Shown here: one piece after another, positions 19,947 to 27,893 of the stretch
Position numbering within the stretch: position 1 is the first letter of the stretch
Layout of the letters: the number at the start of each line of letters is the position of its first letter
From: Variovorax sp. KK3
GTDB taxonomy: Bacteria > Pseudomonadota > Gammaproteobacteria > Burkholderiales > Burkholderiaceae_C
Direction of reading: 5' to 3'
NCBI RefSeq assembly: GCF_001984055.1
Contig: NZ_LYVO01000021.1
Coordinates: 30,442 to 94,441, forward strand
DNA: 64,000 nucleotides
Translations under genes and position numbers: made by a program
Notes under the pieces: generated by a model
Seen by the model: only the letters and a program-made list of their open reading frames with translations
What the model was told of the DNA's origin: nothing
Databases searched by the model: none

Positions 19947-19961
19947 AGCCCCCCGGCTTTT
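19945..19961 (+). terminator. Small intrinsic terminator overlapping the fur stop
   Basis: Arms AAAGCC (19945-19950) and GGCTTT (19955-19960) pair around a CCCC loop; a short T-run ends the arm. It overlaps the fur stop codon TAA and would end the fur transcript. The stem is short, so efficiency is uncertain. Confidence 0.5.
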
Positions 19962-19984
19962 CAAGAGCTTCGCTCGTATAACTT

Positions 19985-20042
19985 CACCCCCCGAGGGGGA
20001 GGCGCGGCCGCCTTGGGGCGGCCTGGCGGCGGCCTCCGGCAC
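19985..20042. repeat. GC-rich hairpin element between fur and hprK
   Basis: A C-run/G-run stem (ccccccgaggggg, about 19986-19999) is followed by paired GGCGCGGCCGCC-like and GGGGCGGCC blocks. It resembles the C-run/G-run element at 5293-5306 and also lies between convergent genes. It may be a dispersed intergenic repeat of this genome or a bidirectional stop. Confidence 0.4.
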
Positions 20043-20060
20043 GATGAACGACACCGTGGG

Positions 20061-21020
20061 CTAGTCGTCGTCCCGGCTGCCTTCCATGGCTTTGTGGTGG
20101 CGCGCGACGAAGTCCGCGTAGGTGTCGATGCCGCGCAGTTGCAGGATCGAATTGCGCACGGCGGCTTCGACCAGCACGGCGATGTTGCGGCCGGCCACCA
20201 CCTGGATGATCACCTTGCGCACCGGGATGCCCAGCACGTCCTGGGTCAGCGGCGCCGACGGCATGCGCTCGTAGTCGCGCTCGAAGCTGTCGCGCCGCAC
20301 GAGGTGCACGATGAGCTTGAGCCGCATCTTCCGGCGCACGGCCGTCTCTCCGAAGATGGCCCGGATGTCCAGCAGGCCGATGCCGCGCACTTCCAGCAGG
20401 TTCTGCAGCAGGTCGGGGCAGCGCCCTTCCAGGGTCGCCTGGTTGATTCGGTAGAGGTCGACCGCGTCGTCCGCGACGAGGCCATTGCCGCGCGAGATCA
20501 GTTCGAGGCCCAGCTCGCTCTTCCCGAGTCCCGACTCGCCGGTGATCATCACGCCCATGCCCAGGATGTCCATGAACACGCCGTGCATCGAGGTGCGCTC
20601 GGCGAAGTGCTTGGACAGGTACGCGCGCAGCAGGTCGATGACGAAGGCGGAGGACTCCCGCGTCGCGAACAGGGGCAGTTGCGCCCGCTCGCAAATCGAC
20701 AGCAGCTGGTCCGGCGCGCTCTGGCCGTCGGCCAGCACCAGCATGGGCGGCTCCAGGGTCACGATGCGGGCGATGCGGCGCACGCAGTCTTCCGGCGAAC
20801 CGCGCATCAGGTAGGCCACCTCGCGCGCGCCGAGAATCTGCACGCGGTAGGGATGGATGTAGTTGAGGTAGCCGACGAGGTCGGCCGCCGATTGGGCACG
20901 GCTGATGACGCCAGGATCGAACTGGCGCTCCGAGGCGCCGAGGCCCGCCAGCCACTCCCACCGGAGCGAGCCGCGGAACTCCTCGAACATCGCGTCGGCG
21001 CTGATGACGGTCGGCTTCAT
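20061..21020 (-). CDS. hprK: HPr kinase/phosphorylase
   Basis: A 319-residue bifunctional enzyme that phosphorylates and dephosphorylates the PTS protein HPr on serine. The P-loop is GESGLGKS at residues 161-168, with the catalytic His146 before it (TSMHGVFMD). The HprK signature [12 protein letters not shown] is at 208-219. In proteobacteria it usually accompanies ptsN and acts in regulation, not sugar transport. It lies 37 bases after ptsN and is probably co-transcribed. No HPr gene is in the window. Confidence 0.95.
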   Translation of the reverse strand: MKPTVISADAMFEEFRGSLRWEWLAGLGASERQFDPGVISRAQSAADLVGYLNYIHPYRVQILGAREVAYLMRGSPEDCVRRIARIVTLEPPMLVLADGQSAPDQLLSICERAQLPLFATRESSAFVIDLLRAYLSKHFAERTSMHGVFMDILGMGVMITGESGLGKSELGLELISRGNGLVADDAVDLYRINQATLEGRCPDLLQNLLEVRGIGLLDIRAIFGETAVRRKMRLKLIVHLVRRDSFERDYERMPSAPLTQDVLGIPVRKVIIQVVAGRNIAVLVEAAVRNSILQLRGIDTYADFVARHHKAMEGSRDDD

Positions 21021-21057
21021 GCGCCAGACGGTCCCATGCAGTGGCAGCGGCGCTGCC

Positions 21058-21525
21058 TCAAGCGACCTGGGCCGATTGCCATCCTGCGATCAGGGCATGC
21101 AGCTGCGCGGCGTCCTTGCTCGACTTGATCTGCTCGCGCAAGCCGGCGTCGCTGAGCAACTCGGCGATCTCGGAGAGTATTTCGAGATGTTTCTGGGTGG
21201 CCGCTTCGGGCACCAGGAGAAAGATCAGGAGCACGACCGGTTGTTCGTCCGGCGCGTCGAAGCCGATCGGGTTTTCCAGCTGGAAGACGGCGGCCATGGG
21301 CGACTTGAGGCCCTTGATCCGCCCGTGCGGGATGGCGACGCCGTGCCCCAGCCCGGTGGAGCCCAGGCGCTCGCGCGCGAACAGGCTGTCGGTGATGAGG
21401 GCGCGGCCGAGGCCGTGCAGGTTTTCAAACAGCAAGCCGGCTTCTTCGAAAGCTCTTTTCTTGCTCGTGGCGTCGACGCTCACGAGGACTTGAGCGGGCG
21501 GCAGGATGGACGCGAGTCGGTTCAT
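21058..21525 (-). CDS. ptsN: Nitrogen-PTS EIIA component PtsN
   Basis: A 155-residue EIIA-Ntr protein, with the phosphorylated histidine at residue 67 in [10 protein letters not shown]. Its role is regulatory: it relays PTS phosphorylation to potassium, nitrogen and stress responses. In E. coli, unphosphorylated EIIA-Ntr acts on the Trk and Kdp potassium systems; this is only a loose link to kup in this window. The hpf gene upstream is separated by 94 bases that contain a strong terminator, so ptsN may have its own promoter or depend on read-through. Confidence 0.94.
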   Translation of the reverse strand: MNRLASILPPAQVLVSVDATSKKRAFEEAGLLFENLHGLGRALITDSLFARERLGSTGLGHGVAIPHGRIKGLKSPMAAVFQLENPIGFDAPDEQPVVLLIFLLVPEAATQKHLEILSEIAELLSDAGLREQIKSSKDAAQLHALIAGWQSAQVA

Positions 21526-21561
21526 GGTGGGGCAGGGCGGGGGCGATTATGCACCCGCGCC

Positions 21562-21591
21562 GCAAAAAGCAAAGAGCCGCCCGAAGGCGGC
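21562..21591 (-). terminator. Intrinsic terminator between hpf and ptsN
   Basis: On the minus strand a perfect stem GCCGCC/GGCGGC with a TTCG tetraloop (21576-21591) is followed by TCTTTGCTTTTTG (down to 21562). This is a textbook Rho-independent terminator 29 bases past the hpf stop and upstream of ptsN. Confidence 0.85.
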
Positions 21592-21619
21592 CCGCAAGAG
21601 TGTTTGCCCGAAGTTGGCA

Positions 21620-21946
21620 CTACATCACGCGCTTGGGCGCATCGTGATAGTGCTTCTTGAGGCGTTCCTTGTGGCGCACGACCTGCCTGTCCAGCTTGTC
21701 GGCCAGGTCGTCGACGGCGGCGTAAAGATCAGCGTGGCTCGATTCGGCGAACATGTCATTGCCCTTGACGCGGATGCTGCATTCGGCCTTCTGGCCTTCC
21801 TTTTCCTTCTGCTTTTCAACCGTGAGGATCACCTTCACATCGACCACCTGGTCGAAGTGCCGGATGATCCGGTCCAGCTTGCTCGTGACATAGCTGTGGA
21901 GCGCGGGAGTGACGTCGAGGTGATGACCGCTGATCGTCAAATTCAT
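21620..21946 (-). CDS. hpf: Ribosome hibernation promoting factor (short HPF/YfiA family)
   Basis: A 108-residue ribosome-binding protein starting MNLTISGHHLDVTPALHSYV, with CSIRVKGNDMFAESSHADLYAAVD in the second half. It binds the small subunit and silences ribosomes in stationary phase. The short form (no C-terminal dimerisation domain) drives 100S formation together with RMF in relatives. The ATG at 21946 has a perfect AGGAGG seven bases upstream. It precedes ptsN and hprK, as in other Burkholderiales, but rpoN, often found in front of it, is absent; corA is there instead, divergent. Confidence 0.93.
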   Translation of the reverse strand: MNLTISGHHLDVTPALHSYVTSKLDRIIRHFDQVVDVKVILTVEKQKEKEGQKAECSIRVKGNDMFAESSHADLYAAVDDLADKLDRQVVRHKERLKKHYHDAPKRVM

Positions 21947-22037
21947 GAATGACCTCCTGAGAAATGACGGTTGGGGAAAAAGACCCATGCATCGTGGAGA
22001 GGAAGCCGGGCCGGCGAAATCGACGGTGTGAAAAAAC

Positions 22038-22088
22038 GAGAAAGAGGGGGAGAAAAGAAGGGGAAGGAAGAGGCGGAAGGGGCAGAGG
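22038..22088. repeat. Polypurine-polypyrimidine tract in the hpf leader
   Basis: Bases 22038-22073 are all purines on the plus strand, and only two pyrimidines interrupt the run up to 22088. On the hpf-sense strand it is a C/T tract lying about 90-140 bases before the start codon, inside the predicted 5' untranslated region. Confidence 0.8.
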
Positions 22089-22108
22089 CGGTGAGGCGCT
22101 GTCGGTTC

Positions 22109-22137
22109 ACTATGCCCATGCTGTCATCGAATTGCAA
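22109..22137 (-). promoter_or_regulatory. Sigma-70-like promoter for hpf
   Basis: On the minus strand TTGCAA (22132-22137) is separated by exactly 17 bases from CATAGT (22109-22114). Each hexamer matches consensus at four of six positions. Transcription would start near 22102, giving a leader of about 155 bases. Confidence 0.5.
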
Positions 22138-22275
22138 TCCCCGTCGACGCAAACCCCCGCTCATCCTGAGGGTCAAGATGTCGGCGGTGTGACGGCAGTA
22201 GTGCGAAAGGCCACGCCCCTCTTCATTGCCACTGGATGCCCATCCATGCGGCGTCGGGAAAATGCAAGTTGCCGG

Positions 22276-22284
22276 TGACATAAT
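22276..22284 (+). promoter_or_regulatory. Extended -10 promoter element for corA
   Basis: TGACATAAT is a TGn extended -10 motif with CATAAT matching consensus at five of six positions. No good -35 is seen at normal spacing, consistent with an extended -10 promoter. It lies about 140 bases before the corA ATG. Confidence 0.4.
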
Positions 22285-22425
22285 CGCGCCTCGCTGCAAC
22301 CGGAGACTCCAGATGGAAACCGTTCCGCCTCGGCAGCTTTCAACTCCCCGTTGACGCGTTGTCGGCCAGGGACTTGAAAGCGCCCCATCCCTCGCCGACA
22401 CCGCAACACACCCCGGGAGTGAGCC

Positions 22426-23412
22426 ATGCTCAACATCTTCACGCTGGCCAACGGCCGCCTCGTCCAGGAAGAGATCGAAGCGCTCGAAGAGCTTTCAAAG
22501 TTCCAACCGATCTGGGTCGACCTCGAGTCGCCCACGCTGGAGGAAAAGCGCTGGATCAAGCAGTACTACGGCCTGTCCATCCCCGAGGATGCGATGGACG
22601 AGGACATCGAGGAATCCGCGCGCTTCTACGAAGAAGACAACGGCGAGCTGCACGTGCGCAGCGACTTCCTGATCGACGACCCCGAAGACCCGCGCTCGGT
22701 GCGCGTGGCCTTCATCCTCAACCAGCACAACACCGAGCTGCGCAGCCGTGGCGTGCTGTTCTCGATCCACGACGAGGACGTGCCGGTGTTCCGACTCCTG
22801 CGCATGCGCGCACGACGCGCGCCAGGCCTGATCGAAGACGCCAAGGAAGTGCTGCTCAAGCTCTTCGACGCCGACGCCGAATACTCCGCGGACTCGCTCG
22901 AGAACATCTACGACGAGCTGGAAGTGGCGGGCAAGAAGGTGCTCGAAGGCAACGTCAGCGACGAGCTGGCCGGCGAGGTGCTGGCCGCCATCGCCCGCCA
23001 GGAAGACCTGAACGGTCGCATCCGCCGCAACGTCATGGACACGCGCCGCGCGGTCAGCTTCATGATGCGCAGCCGCATGCTCAATGCCGAGCAGTTCGAG
23101 GAGGCGCGGCAGATCCTGCGCGACATCGAGTCGCTCGATAACCACACGGCCTTCCTGTTCGACAAGATCAACTTCCTGATGGACGCCACGGTCGGCTTCA
23201 TCAACATCAACCAGAACAAGACCATCAAGATCTTCTCGGTGGCCAGCGTGGCGCTGCTGCCGCCCACGCTGATCGCGAGCGTCTACGGCATGAACTTCAA
23301 GATGATGCCGGAGCTCGATTGGGGCTACGGCTACGCCTACGCGATCGCGCTGATGGTTGCCAGCGCGCTGGTGCCGATGTGGTACTTCCGCCGCCGAGGC
23401 TGGCTCAAGTAA
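22426..23412 (+). CDS. corA: Magnesium/cobalt transporter CorA
   Basis: A 328-residue divalent-cation channel. A long cytoplasmic domain rich in acidic residues (residues 1 to about 265) precedes two C-terminal transmembrane segments. The signature YGMNF is at residues 287-291, at the end of the first segment, where it forms the ion-selective mouth. The basic C-terminus (RRRGWLK) is typical. The protein assembles as a pentamer for Mg2+, Co2+ or Ni2+ uptake. It is monocistronic here, convergent with mtnN 15 bases downstream. Confidence 0.95.
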   Translation: MLNIFTLANGRLVQEEIEALEELSKFQPIWVDLESPTLEEKRWIKQYYGLSIPEDAMDEDIEESARFYEEDNGELHVRSDFLIDDPEDPRSVRVAFILNQHNTELRSRGVLFSIHDEDVPVFRLLRMRARRAPGLIEDAKEVLLKLFDADAEYSADSLENIYDELEVAGKKVLEGNVSDELAGEVLAAIARQEDLNGRIRRNVMDTRRAVSFMMRSRMLNAEQFEEARQILRDIESLDNHTAFLFDKINFLMDATVGFININQNKTIKIFSVASVALLPPTLIASVYGMNFKMMPELDWGYGYAYAIALMVASALVPMWYFRRRGWLK

Positions 23413-23427
23413 GACAGGCGAGGACGC

Positions 23428-24210
23428 TTACGCGTCTTCCTGCTGCGCCTTGCCCGGCAACGCATCCAGCCATTTGGTGATGATGGCCAGGCTGTAGCGG
23501 CTCGCGACCGCTGCGACGAAGCGCAGGAAGTCGGTGTGCGCCTGGTCGTCGGCGCGGTCGGAGATGGTGCGCACGGCCGCGAAGGGCACACGGAAGTCGT
23601 GGCACACCTGCGCCACCGCGGCGCCCTCCATCTCGCAGGCCAGCGCATCGGGCAGGTCATGGCGCAACGCGTCGCTGTCGGCCGCGCTGGCGATGAAGCG
23701 GTCGCCGCTGACCACCAGGCCGCGGTGCAGGCGCGGGGCATGCAGCGCGAAGTCGTCCACCACCTTCTGCCCCAGCAGCGCGACCGGGTTGCGCAAGATC
23801 TTCTGCGCCGCGGCGGTCAGCGCGTCGCTGATCACGGTGTCGGTGGCGAATCGCGCATGCCCGGTCAGGGGCACCTCGTAGCGCGGAAAAATGGGCGAGG
23901 CATCCAGGTCGTGCTGCAGCAGGCGCGTCGCCACCACCACGTCGCCCACCCGCACGCCGGGCGCCAGCCCGCCTGCGACACCCGTGAAAACGATGGCGCG
24001 CACGCCGAATCGTTCGAGCAGCACCGTGGCGGTGGTGGCGGCCGCGACCTTGCCGATGCGCGAGAGCACAGCCACCACCGACTGGCCCTGCAGATGGCCC
24101 ACCCAGAACTCGCGCCCGGCGATGCGCACGCGCCGCTCGTCGGGCATGACCGCCAGCAGCGCGCCCAGCTCTTCCTGCATGGCCGCCACGATCGCGACCG
24201 GTGCCGCCAT
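23428..24210 (-). CDS. mtnN: 5'-methylthioadenosine/S-adenosylhomocysteine nucleosidase family protein
   Basis: A 260-residue nucleoside phosphorylase-fold enzyme cleaving the glycosidic bond of methylthioadenosine and/or S-adenosylhomocysteine. It shows AIVAAMQEELGALLAVM at the N-terminus, FTGVAGGLAPGVRVGDVVVA near residue 72, the substrate-binding ACEMEGAAVAQVCHDF near residue 189 and the catalytic-Asp segment TISDRADD near 213. The length is slightly above E. coli Pfs (232). It starts 11 bases after the fadD stop and is probably co-transcribed with it. Confidence 0.88.
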   Translation of the reverse strand: MAAPVAIVAAMQEELGALLAVMPDERRVRIAGREFWVGHLQGQSVVAVLSRIGKVAAATTATVLLERFGVRAIVFTGVAGGLAPGVRVGDVVVATRLLQHDLDASPIFPRYEVPLTGHARFATDTVISDALTAAAQKILRNPVALLGQKVVDDFALHAPRLHRGLVVSGDRFIASAADSDALRHDLPDALACEMEGAAVAQVCHDFRVPFAAVRTISDRADDQAHTDFLRFVAAVASRYSLAIITKWLDALPGKAQQEDA

Positions 24211-24221
24211 GCGAAGCCGCC

Positions 24222-25898
24222 TTACTTCTTGTCGCGCAGCTCGCGCCGCAGGATCTTGCCCACCGGCGTCTTCGGCAGCTCGGTGCGGAACTCGACCAGC
24301 TTGGGCTGCTTGTAGCCGGTGAGGTTGGCGCGACAGAACTCGCGCACCTGCGCCTCGGTGAGGTCGGCGTTCTTCTTGACGATGACCAGCTTCACCGCCT
24401 CGCCGGTCTTTTCGTCGGCAATGCCCACGGCCGCGCATTCGAGCACGCCGGGCACCTGCGCCACCACGTCCTCGACCTCGTTCGGGTACACGTTGAAGCC
24501 CGAGACCAGGATCATGTCCTTCTTGCGGTCGACGATCTTGAAGTAGCCGCGCTCGTCGACGATGCCGACGTCGCCGGTCTTGAAGTAGCCGTCGGCCGTC
24601 ATGACCTTGGCCGTCTCGTCGGGGCGCTGCCAGTAGCCGGCCATCACCTGCGGACCCTTGATGGCGATCTCGCCGGGCTGGCCCGGCGGCACCTCGACAC
24701 CGTCGTCGTCCAGCAGCTTGAGCCAGGTGCTCGGCAGCGGCACGCCGATCGTGCCGGTGTAGGCGGTGCTGGTGGTGGGGTTGCAGGTGGCCGACGGCGA
24801 GGTTTCCGACAGGCCGTATCCCTCGCAGATCGGGCATCCGGTCTTGTCGAGCCAGAGCTTGGCCACCGCGCCCTGCACCGCCATGCCGCCGCCGACCGAG
24901 ATCTTGAGGTTCTTCCAGTTGACGGTGTTGAAGTCCGGATGATTGGCCAGGCCGTTGAACAGCGTGTTGACCGCCGGAAAGCTGTGGAAGGTGTGCTTCG
25001 ACAGTTCCTTGAGCACGGCCGGGATGTCGCGCGGATTCGGAATCAGGATCAGCTTGCCGCCCGTTCGCATGCTCAGCATCATGTTCACGGTGAACGCGAA
25101 GATGTGATACAGAGGCAACGCGCACACGCTCGCAGACTGCTCGCCGGCCGGCACCTTCTGCATCACCGGGTCGTTCCAGGCTTCGGACTGCAGCACGTTG
25201 GCGATCACGTTGCGGTGCAGCAGCACCGCGCCCTTCGACACGCCGGTGGTGCCGCCGGTGTACTGCAGCACCGCCACGTCGTCGGGCCCGAGTGCCGCGG
25301 GTTGCAGCGTGCGGCCCGCGCCCTTGTCCAGCGCTTCGTTGAAGCGCACGGCGCCCGGCAGGCTGTACTCGGGCACCATCTTCTTGACGTTGCGCACCAC
25401 GTAGTTGACCAGCGCACCCTTGAGCAGGCCCAGGCGGTCGCCCATGCCGCTCAGCACCACGTGCTTGACCGGGGTCGCGCCGATGCACTGCTGCAGCGTG
25501 TTGCCGAAGTTCTCCATGATCACGATCGCCTTGGCGCCGGAGTCCTTGAGCTGGTGCTCCAGCTCGCGCGGCGTGTACAGCGGATTCACGTTCACCAGGA
25601 TCAGGCCGGCGCGCAGGATGCCGCAGACCGCGATCGGGTACTGCAGGCAGTTCGGCATCATCACCGCCACCCGTTCACCCTTGGCGAGCCCCAGCCCTTG
25701 CAGGTAGCCGGCGAAGGAACGGCTCGCCTTGTCGACGTCGCCGTAGCTCAGGTCCTTGCCCATGAAGCTGTAGGCCGTGCGGTCGGCGAAGCGGCTGAAG
25801 CTCTCCTCCATGATCCCCACCAGCGAGGTGTAGCCGGAGGGATCGATGTCGGCCGGCACCCCCTGCGGGTAGCTGCTGAGCCAGGGACGGTCTGTCAT
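24222..25898 (-). CDS. fadD: Long-chain fatty acid-CoA ligase
   Basis: A 558-residue adenylate-forming enzyme that activates fatty acids to acyl-CoA. The ATP-binding P-loop-like motif YTGGTTGVSKGA lies near residue 220, the A5 motif EGYGLSETSP near 360 and the FadD signature YFKTGDVGIVDERGYFKIVDRKKD-type region near 430. The catalytic Lys is near the C-terminus in KTPVGKILRRELRDKK. The ATG at 25898 has GGAGAC upstream and matches the family N-terminus. It is the main acyl-CoA synthetase of the window, apart from the NDP-forming one at 37293. Confidence 0.93.
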   Translation of the reverse strand: MTDRPWLSSYPQGVPADIDPSGYTSLVGIMEESFSRFADRTAYSFMGKDLSYGDVDKASRSFAGYLQGLGLAKGERVAVMMPNCLQYPIAVCGILRAGLILVNVNPLYTPRELEHQLKDSGAKAIVIMENFGNTLQQCIGATPVKHVVLSGMGDRLGLLKGALVNYVVRNVKKMVPEYSLPGAVRFNEALDKGAGRTLQPAALGPDDVAVLQYTGGTTGVSKGAVLLHRNVIANVLQSEAWNDPVMQKVPAGEQSASVCALPLYHIFAFTVNMMLSMRTGGKLILIPNPRDIPAVLKELSKHTFHSFPAVNTLFNGLANHPDFNTVNWKNLKISVGGGMAVQGAVAKLWLDKTGCPICEGYGLSETSPSATCNPTTSTAYTGTIGVPLPSTWLKLLDDDGVEVPPGQPGEIAIKGPQVMAGYWQRPDETAKVMTADGYFKTGDVGIVDERGYFKIVDRKKDMILVSGFNVYPNEVEDVVAQVPGVLECAAVGIADEKTGEAVKLVIVKKNADLTEAQVREFCRANLTGYKQPKLVEFRTELPKTPVGKILRRELRDKK

Positions 25899-25937
25899 GG
25901 ATATGTCTCCTCGAATGATTTCTGGGGTTCTACACGC

Positions 25938-25973
25938 AAAAGCGCCGCCCGGCACTTCAAGCACCGGGCGGCG
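25938..25973 (-). terminator. Intrinsic terminator after pntB
   Basis: Ten-base arms CGCCGCCCGG (25943-25952) and CCGGGCGGCG (25964-25973) pair around an 11-base loop. On the minus strand CTTTTG follows. It sits 35 bases past the pntB stop and would separate pnt from fadD. Confidence 0.75.
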
Positions 25974-26007
25974 GGCACAGGACGCGCAACGGGGCGCTTC
26001 GCCCCAC

Positions 26008-27495
26008 TTACTCGATCGCCTTGCCCATGTCTTCGACCACCTTCTTGGCATCGCCGAAGACCATCATCGTCTTGTCCATGTAGAACAGCTCGTTGTCCAG
26101 TCCGGCATAACCCGCAGCCATCGAGCGCTTGTTCACGATGACCGTCTTGGCCTTGTAGGCCTCGAGGATCGGCATGCCGTAGATCGGCGTGCCCTTGGTC
26201 AGCGCGGCCGGATTCACCACGTCGTTGGCGCCCAGGATGATCGCCACGTCGGCCTGCGGAAACTCGCCGTTGATGTCTTCCATCTCGAACACCTGGTCGT
26301 AGGGCACCTCGGCCTCGGCCAGCAGCACGTTCATGTGGCCCGGCATGCGGCCGGCCACCGGGTGGATGGCGTACTTGACCGTCACGCCGTGCTCGGTGAG
26401 CTTCTGCGCCAGTTCGTTGACCGCGTGCTGCGCGCGCGCCACCGCCAGGCCGTAGCCCGGCACGATGATCACGGTCTCGGCGTTGCTCAGCATGTAGGCC
26501 GCGTCGTCCGCGCTGCCGCTCTTCACCGGCCGCTGCTCCTTGGCACCGGCCGTGGCCGTCGCGGCCTCGCCGCCGAAGCCGCCCAGGATCACGTTGAAGA
26601 ACGAGCGGTTCATCGCCTTGCACATGATGTAGCTCAGGATCGCGCCCGAGGAGCCCACCAGCGAGCCGGCCACGATCAGCATCGCGTTGTTCAGCGAGAA
26701 GCCGATGCCCGCCGCTGCCCAGCCCGAGTAGCTGTTGAGCATCGACACCACCACCGGCATGTCGGCCCCGCCGATCGGGATGATGATCAGCACACCCATG
26801 ATGAAGGACAGCAGCAGCATCGCGAAGAAGGCGGTCCAGCTCTCGGTGAACACGAACACCAGGCCCAGGCCGATGGTCAGCAGACCCAGCACCAGGTTGA
26901 GCATGTGCTGGCCCTTGAACTGCACCGGCGCGCCCTGGAACAGGCGGAACTTGTACTTGCCCGACAGCTTGCCGAAGGCGATGACCGAGCCGCTGAAGGT
27001 GATCGCGCCGATGGCCGCGCCCAGGAACAGCTCGAGCCGGTTGCCCGCCGGAATGGCGTAGCGCGCGAAGCCGTCGATGAGCACCGTGCCCTCTGGCGTG
27101 CTGGCGCCGATGACGGCCGCCACCGGCGGCGGGGTGATGCCGAAGGCCCAGGGCTCGACCACGGCTGCGATGCCGATGAAGACCGCGGCCAGGCCGATCA
27201 TGCTGTGGAAGAAGGCCACCAGCTCGGGCATCTGCGTCATCTCGACGGTCTTGGCGCGGTAGGCGCCGTAGCCGCCGCCGACCACCAGGCCCAGCAGCAC
27301 CCAGGCCATGCCCTGGGCCTTGCCGCCCGAGAGCTGCACGATCAGCGCCGCGGTGGTCAGGATGGCAATGGCCATGCCGACCATGCCGAAGACGTTGCCG
27401 CGGATGGAGGTGGTGGGATGGCTCAGGCCCTTGAGGGACTGGATGAAGCAGACGCTGGCGACGAGGTACAGCAGCGTGACGACGTTCATCGACAT
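26008..27495 (-). CDS. pntB: NAD(P) transhydrogenase subunit beta
   Basis: A 495-residue subunit of the proton-translocating transhydrogenase. The N-terminal 300 residues form about nine membrane segments; the C-terminal part binds NADP(H), with PGYGLAVARAQHAV near residue 350 and GANDVVNPAA near 430. The enzyme uses the proton gradient to reduce NADP+ with NADH. It follows pntAb after two bases. An alternative start two codons inside (MNVVTLL) is possible. Confidence 0.97.
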   Translation of the reverse strand: MSMNVVTLLYLVASVCFIQSLKGLSHPTTSIRGNVFGMVGMAIAILTTAALIVQLSGGKAQGMAWVLLGLVVGGGYGAYRAKTVEMTQMPELVAFFHSMIGLAAVFIGIAAVVEPWAFGITPPPVAAVIGASTPEGTVLIDGFARYAIPAGNRLELFLGAAIGAITFSGSVIAFGKLSGKYKFRLFQGAPVQFKGQHMLNLVLGLLTIGLGLVFVFTESWTAFFAMLLLSFIMGVLIIIPIGGADMPVVVSMLNSYSGWAAAGIGFSLNNAMLIVAGSLVGSSGAILSYIMCKAMNRSFFNVILGGFGGEAATATAGAKEQRPVKSGSADDAAYMLSNAETVIIVPGYGLAVARAQHAVNELAQKLTEHGVTVKYAIHPVAGRMPGHMNVLLAEAEVPYDQVFEMEDINGEFPQADVAIILGANDVVNPAALTKGTPIYGMPILEAYKAKTVIVNKRSMAAGYAGLDNELFYMDKTMMVFGDAKKVVEDMGKAIE

Positions 27496-27497
27496 GG

Positions 27498-27836
27498 TCA
27501 GTGGCCCCCCGCCTTGGCTGCAGGCGTTGCACCCGCCGGTGCCTTCTTGTCCTTCTTCTTGAACATCTCCAGCATGCGCCGGGTGACCAGGAAGCCGCCG
27601 AAGACGTTGACCGCGGCCAGGGCCACGGCCAGCACGCCCATGCTCTTGCCGAGCCAGGTGCTGGTGAGCGCCGCCGCGAGCATGGCGCCGACGATCACGA
27701 TGGCCGAGATGGCGTTGGTCACTGCCATCAGCGGCGTGTGCAGCGCGGGCGTGACGGTCCAGACCACGTGGTAGCCCACGTAGATGGCCAGCACGAAGAT
27801 GATCAGGTTGATGACGGTGTGGGACACGGGATCCAT
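27498..27836 (-). CDS. pntAB: NAD(P) transhydrogenase alpha-2 subunit (membrane part)
   Basis: A 112-residue membrane protein with three hydrophobic segments (about 7-27, 40-60 and 65-85) and a Lys/Ala-rich C-terminus. It equals the C-terminal membrane part of E. coli PntA, here a separate gene, as in Rhodospirillum rubrum and many betaproteobacteria. It lies 57 bases after pntAa and 2 bases before pntB. Confidence 0.93.
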   Translation of the reverse strand: MDPVSHTVINLIIFVLAIYVGYHVVWTVTPALHTPLMAVTNAISAIVIVGAMLAAALTSTWLGKSMGVLAVALAAVNVFGGFLVTRRMLEMFKKKDKKAPAGATPAAKAGGH

Positions 27837-27893
27837 GGGGGCTTCTCCTCGCGGTTGCGGCTTTGCTTGTGGTCTGCTTGCGGCTCTACGGCT

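Larger units (their letters stand above)
21947..22425. other. 479-base divergent intergenic region between hpf and corA
   Basis: This is the longest stretch without a gene in the window. It holds a sigma-70-like promoter for hpf (22109-22137), a purine-rich tract (22038-22088) that would be a pyrimidine-rich leader of the hpf mRNA, and an extended -10 element for corA (22276-22284). I found no riboswitch-like fold or small gene; the one open frame (minus strand, 21943-22401) is made by the low-complexity tract. Confidence 0.7.

Noticed and set aside
21943..22401. Minus-strand open frame of 152 codons in the hpf-corA gap
   Set aside because: Its protein comes largely from the polypyrimidine tract (Ser/Phe/Pro runs), it overlaps the hpf start, and it has no ribosome-binding site.
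23423..23436. Hairpin GACGC-ttac-GCGTC at the corA/mtnN junction as terminator
   Set aside because: Only five pairs, no T-run, and it overlaps the mtnN stop; too weak to call.
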